Position numbers and translations under genes: made by a program. This document shows positions 61,781-64,000 of a stretch of 64,000 bases of DNA, piece after piece (position 1 is the first letter of the stretch; each line of letters opens with the position of its first letter). The stretch comes from Nitrospirota bacterium (GTDB lineage Bacteria > Nitrospirota > Thermodesulfovibrionia > Thermodesulfovibrionales > Dissulfurispiraceae). The notes under the pieces are model-generated. The model did no database searches and was not told the DNA's origin. It worked only from the letters and a program-made list of their open reading frames with translations. The stretch covers positions 1 through 64,000 of the forward strand of contig SCQE01000044.1 in assembly GCA_004321915.1 (NCBI GenBank). The letters are read 5' to 3'.

Positions 61781-64000
61781 ATGGAACAAGAAAACAAAAT
61801 CACATCCATAATAGAATTCCTGAAATCGGACAGGACGATAGGGCCCGGAGTTACGGAGCACCGGTTTATATCCGCCACAGCGCCTTCTTTTGCGGACATA
61901 CGGATAACGCCTGTTCTTAGGGACGCCTTGGGCAAGAGGGGCATCACAAAGTTCTACACGCATCAGGCAGAGGGCATAGAGCGCATACGGCAGGGCGATA
62001 ATGTAGTTGTAATGACGCCTACTGCAAGCGGTAAGAGCCTGATTTACAATGTCCCGGTTGTAGAGGCAATGCTTCAGTGTCCGGACGCAAAGGCATTATA
62101 CATATTTCCTCTAAAGGGGCTTGAGCAGGACCAAGTAAAAAAGATCAACGAACTGCTTGCTGACTGTATGCCGCAGCAGATCAAAAATAAAAGCGGTCTC
62201 GATTTTGCGGAAGTCTATGACGGCGATACCACGCCTTACAGAAGAAAGAAGATACGCGACAATCCGCCGAACATCATATTTACGAATCCGGATATGCTTC
62301 ACCTTGCCCTTAACCAGTTCCATCGCAAGTGGGAGGACTTTTTCAGAAATCTCAGGTTTATCGTAGTTGACGAGATACATGCTTACAGGGGAGTGTTCGG
62401 CTCGCATGTCGGCCATGTTTTGAGAAGACTGGGAAGAATATGTACTCACTGGGGCAGCAATCCTCAGATAATCTCCTGCTCCGCCACGATCGCCAACCCC
62501 AAAGAGCTTTCCGAGTCTCTGACAGGACAGAGTTTCTCATTGGTGTGCAATACAGGCGCTTCTCAGTCCGGACGAAACTTCGTATTTATAAGCCCGATAG
62601 ACAGCGCATACTCCGAAGCTACAAGGGTTTTTGTAAAATGCGTGAACGCCGGACTGCGCACTATCCTATTCACAAAGGCAAGAAAGATAACCGAGCTTAT
62701 CTACCGCTGGAGCATAGAACGAGCGCCGCTGCTCAAGGACAAAATAAGCCCTTACAGGGCCGGGTTTCTGCCGCAGGAGCGTAGGGAGATCGAGCGGAGG
62801 CTTTTCAGCGGCGAACTTACGGGTGTCATCTCGACCAGCGCTCTTGAACTCGGCGTCGACATCGGCGGGCTGGATGTCTGCATACTCTGCGGTTATCCGG
62901 GCTCGGTTTCGAGCACATGGCAGAGGGCCGGAAGGGTAGGCAGGGAGGGGCGGGAATCTTTGGTCGTGATGATTGCATTGAAAGACGCGCTCGATCATTA
63001 TATTGTTTCGCATCCCGGGACATTTTTTGAAAAGCCGCACGAGGCTGCGATCTGCCATCCCGATAATCTCTCTATTATGAAAAAACACCTCGTATGCGCC
63101 GCTGCGGAAGTAGCCTTAAAAGATCAGGAAAAGCTGTACGGGACCGGGGTTTTTTTGTCTGCGGTGCAGGAGCTCGAAAGGGAAGGCGCTTTACGCCGGA
63201 GCAAGGCAGGCAGCAGCTGGTTCACGCCCAAGAGGCTTTTTCATGCAGAGGTTGGAATAAGGTCTATAGGCAGGCCTTTAAAGCTTAGAGACCGGAACGG
63301 GAAATATATAGGAGACCTCGACGGCAAAAGGATTTACAGAGACGGTTTTCCGGGCGCAATTTATCTTCACAGGGGCAGGCAGTATGAAGTGAGTTTCTCG
63401 GACCCTGCGGAAAAGACGGCCCGGTGCAGCGAGGTTGATGTCGATTATTACACGCAGGCTCTTTCGAACGAGCATATCGAGATAATCGGCGAGCCGCAAG
63501 CTTCTGAAAGGCAGCTAAGCCGCGACATCGGCCTTTATCACGGCAGGCTGAGGATCACTTATCGGGTTGTCGGCTATGACCGGAAGAACCTGTATAACGG
63601 CTCCAAACTTTCAAGGCATAGCGTCGAGATGCCCGAATATATATTCGAGACCGAGGGCATTGCTATGCTCATAGGTAAAAGGCTCGAAAATATTTTAAGA
63701 GATAACGGCTGCGATTTTTCGGGCGCCCTGCACGCGGCCGAACATCTTCTCATATCGGCACTGCCGCTCTTCTCGCTCTGCGACAAGGGTGACATCGGAG
63801 GATTGAGCTATCCGGTCTATCCCGATTTCAATACTCCGGCCATATTTATTTACGACGGCTGCGAAGGCGGAATCGGACTGGCAAAGCGCGTTCTGGACCT
63901 GCCTGAAGAATGGATAAACTCCGCAGTCGAGATCGCCAAGAATTGCGATTGCGAAGAGGGCTGCCCCTCGTGCGTTCAGGATTCCCAGTGCGGTTCGGCC
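61781..64000 (+). CDS. DEAD/DEAH helicase with DUF1998 (YprA/MrfA-like), 3' truncated by window
   Basis: 740 codons are visible and the frame is open at the window end. Motif I is TPTASGKS near residue 82, DEIH (VVDEIHAY) near 196, CSATIAN near 231 and motif VI WQRAGRVGREG near 385. The end of the visible protein enters a DUF1998-type region with a cysteine cluster in CDCEEGCPSCVQDSQCG (near 724-738), which binds zinc in relatives. B. subtilis MrfA and yeast Hrq1 of this class act in DNA crosslink/mitomycin repair. It has its own promoter, divergent from 6S RNA, and no strong Shine-Dalgarno. Confidence 0.93.
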   Translation, partial: MEQENKITSIIEFLKSDRTIGPGVTEHRFISATAPSFADIRITPVLRDALGKRGITKFYTHQAEGIERIRQGDNVVVMTPTASGKSLIYNVPVVEAMLQCPDAKALYIFPLKGLEQDQVKKINELLADCMPQQIKNKSGLDFAEVYDGDTTPYRRKKIRDNPPNIIFTNPDMLHLALNQFHRKWEDFFRNLRFIVVDEIHAYRGVFGSHVGHVLRRLGRICTHWGSNPQIISCSATIANPKELSESLTGQSFSLVCNTGASQSGRNFVFISPIDSAYSEATRVFVKCVNAGLRTILFTKARKITELIYRWSIERAPLLKDKISPYRAGFLPQERREIERRLFSGELTGVISTSALELGVDIGGLDVCILCGYPGSVSSTWQRAGRVGREGRESLVVMIALKDALDHYIVSHPGTFFEKPHEAAICHPDNLSIMKKHLVCAAAEVALKDQEKLYGTGVFLSAVQELEREGALRRSKAGSSWFTPKRLFHAEVGIRSIGRPLKLRDRNGKYIGDLDGKRIYRDGFPGAIYLHRGRQYEVSFSDPAEKTARCSEVDVDYYTQALSNEHIEIIGEPQASERQLSRDIGLYHGRLRITYRVVGYDRKNLYNGSKLSRHSVEMPEYIFETEGIAMLIGKRLENILRDNGCDFSGALHAAEHLLISALPLFSLCDKGDIGGLSYPVYPDFNTPAIFIYDGCEGGIGLAKRVLDLPEEWINSAVEIAKNCDCEEGCPSCVQDSQCGSA

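Overview
The window is bacterial chromosome from a Gram-negative, probably anaerobic organism. A Nitrospirota or Desulfobacterota relative fits best, but no marker here settles the phylum. Support comes from a corrinoid-activating ferredoxin/ASKHA protein, an ADP-forming acyl-CoA synthetase, an undecaprenyl-diphosphatase, secreted lipoproteins, a dense two-component and cyclic-di-GMP repertoire, and heavy use of ATA and AGG codons. Base composition is near 50% GC except for an AT-rich islet at about 57.4-59.1 kb.

Layout. 0-4.4 kb (minus strand): partial YeiH-type transporter, small orphan protein, AEC transporter, HD-GYP protein and HAMP/PAS kinase. 4.5-20.4 kb (plus): trxA and a TlpA-like lipoprotein, ffh, rpsO-pnp, M16 peptidase, recN, a TPR protein, a RACo-like protein, a cysE-cysS gene fusion, an ADP-forming acyl-CoA synthetase and a Pta-N/DRTGG protein. 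20.4-24.2 kb (minus): a response regulator and a very large hybrid kinase with a Rossmann-like N-terminus. 24.4-29.1 kb: heat-shock block dnaJ-hspR-clpB-hsp20 behind a promoter that overlaps a HAIR-like operator. 29.1-34.6 kb: csp, small lipoprotein, rimP-nusA-recG and a membrane-anchored hypothetical. 34.6-45.4 kb (minus): ftsK, uppP, response regulator/kinase pair, RNase J, HD-GYP regulator and copA, with several start-stop overlaps. 45.5-54.2 kb: hybrid kinase, REC-GGDEF, nfu, PAS-GGDEF-EAL, cupin and PilZ. 54.2-57.2 kb: aroB/aroK, a secreted nuclease and rlmB.

At 57.3-59.2 kb a tRNA-Arg(ACG) gene carries a 1.8-kb AT-rich insertion bounded by perfect 46-bp direct repeats of the tRNA 3' half. 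It holds a toxin-like/XRE antitoxin pair and a DUF3467-like gene but no integrase, so it looks like a minimal non-autonomous tRNA-targeting islet. After it come dinB, an Smr protein, a secreted low-complexity protein, a 6S RNA gene with its own promoter and terminator (minus), and a DUF1998-type DEAD helicase cut by the window end.

Cross-cutting signals: several genes have a -10 box 5-8 nt before the start codon and no Shine-Dalgarno, suggesting leaderless mRNAs. Two promoters, possibly three, share an ATGA-N6-TCAT dyad at about -42, the position of a CRP/FNR-family activator site. Second-messenger genes are concentrated: two HD-GYP, one complete GGDEF, one GGDEF-EAL, one degenerate GGDEF and one PilZ.
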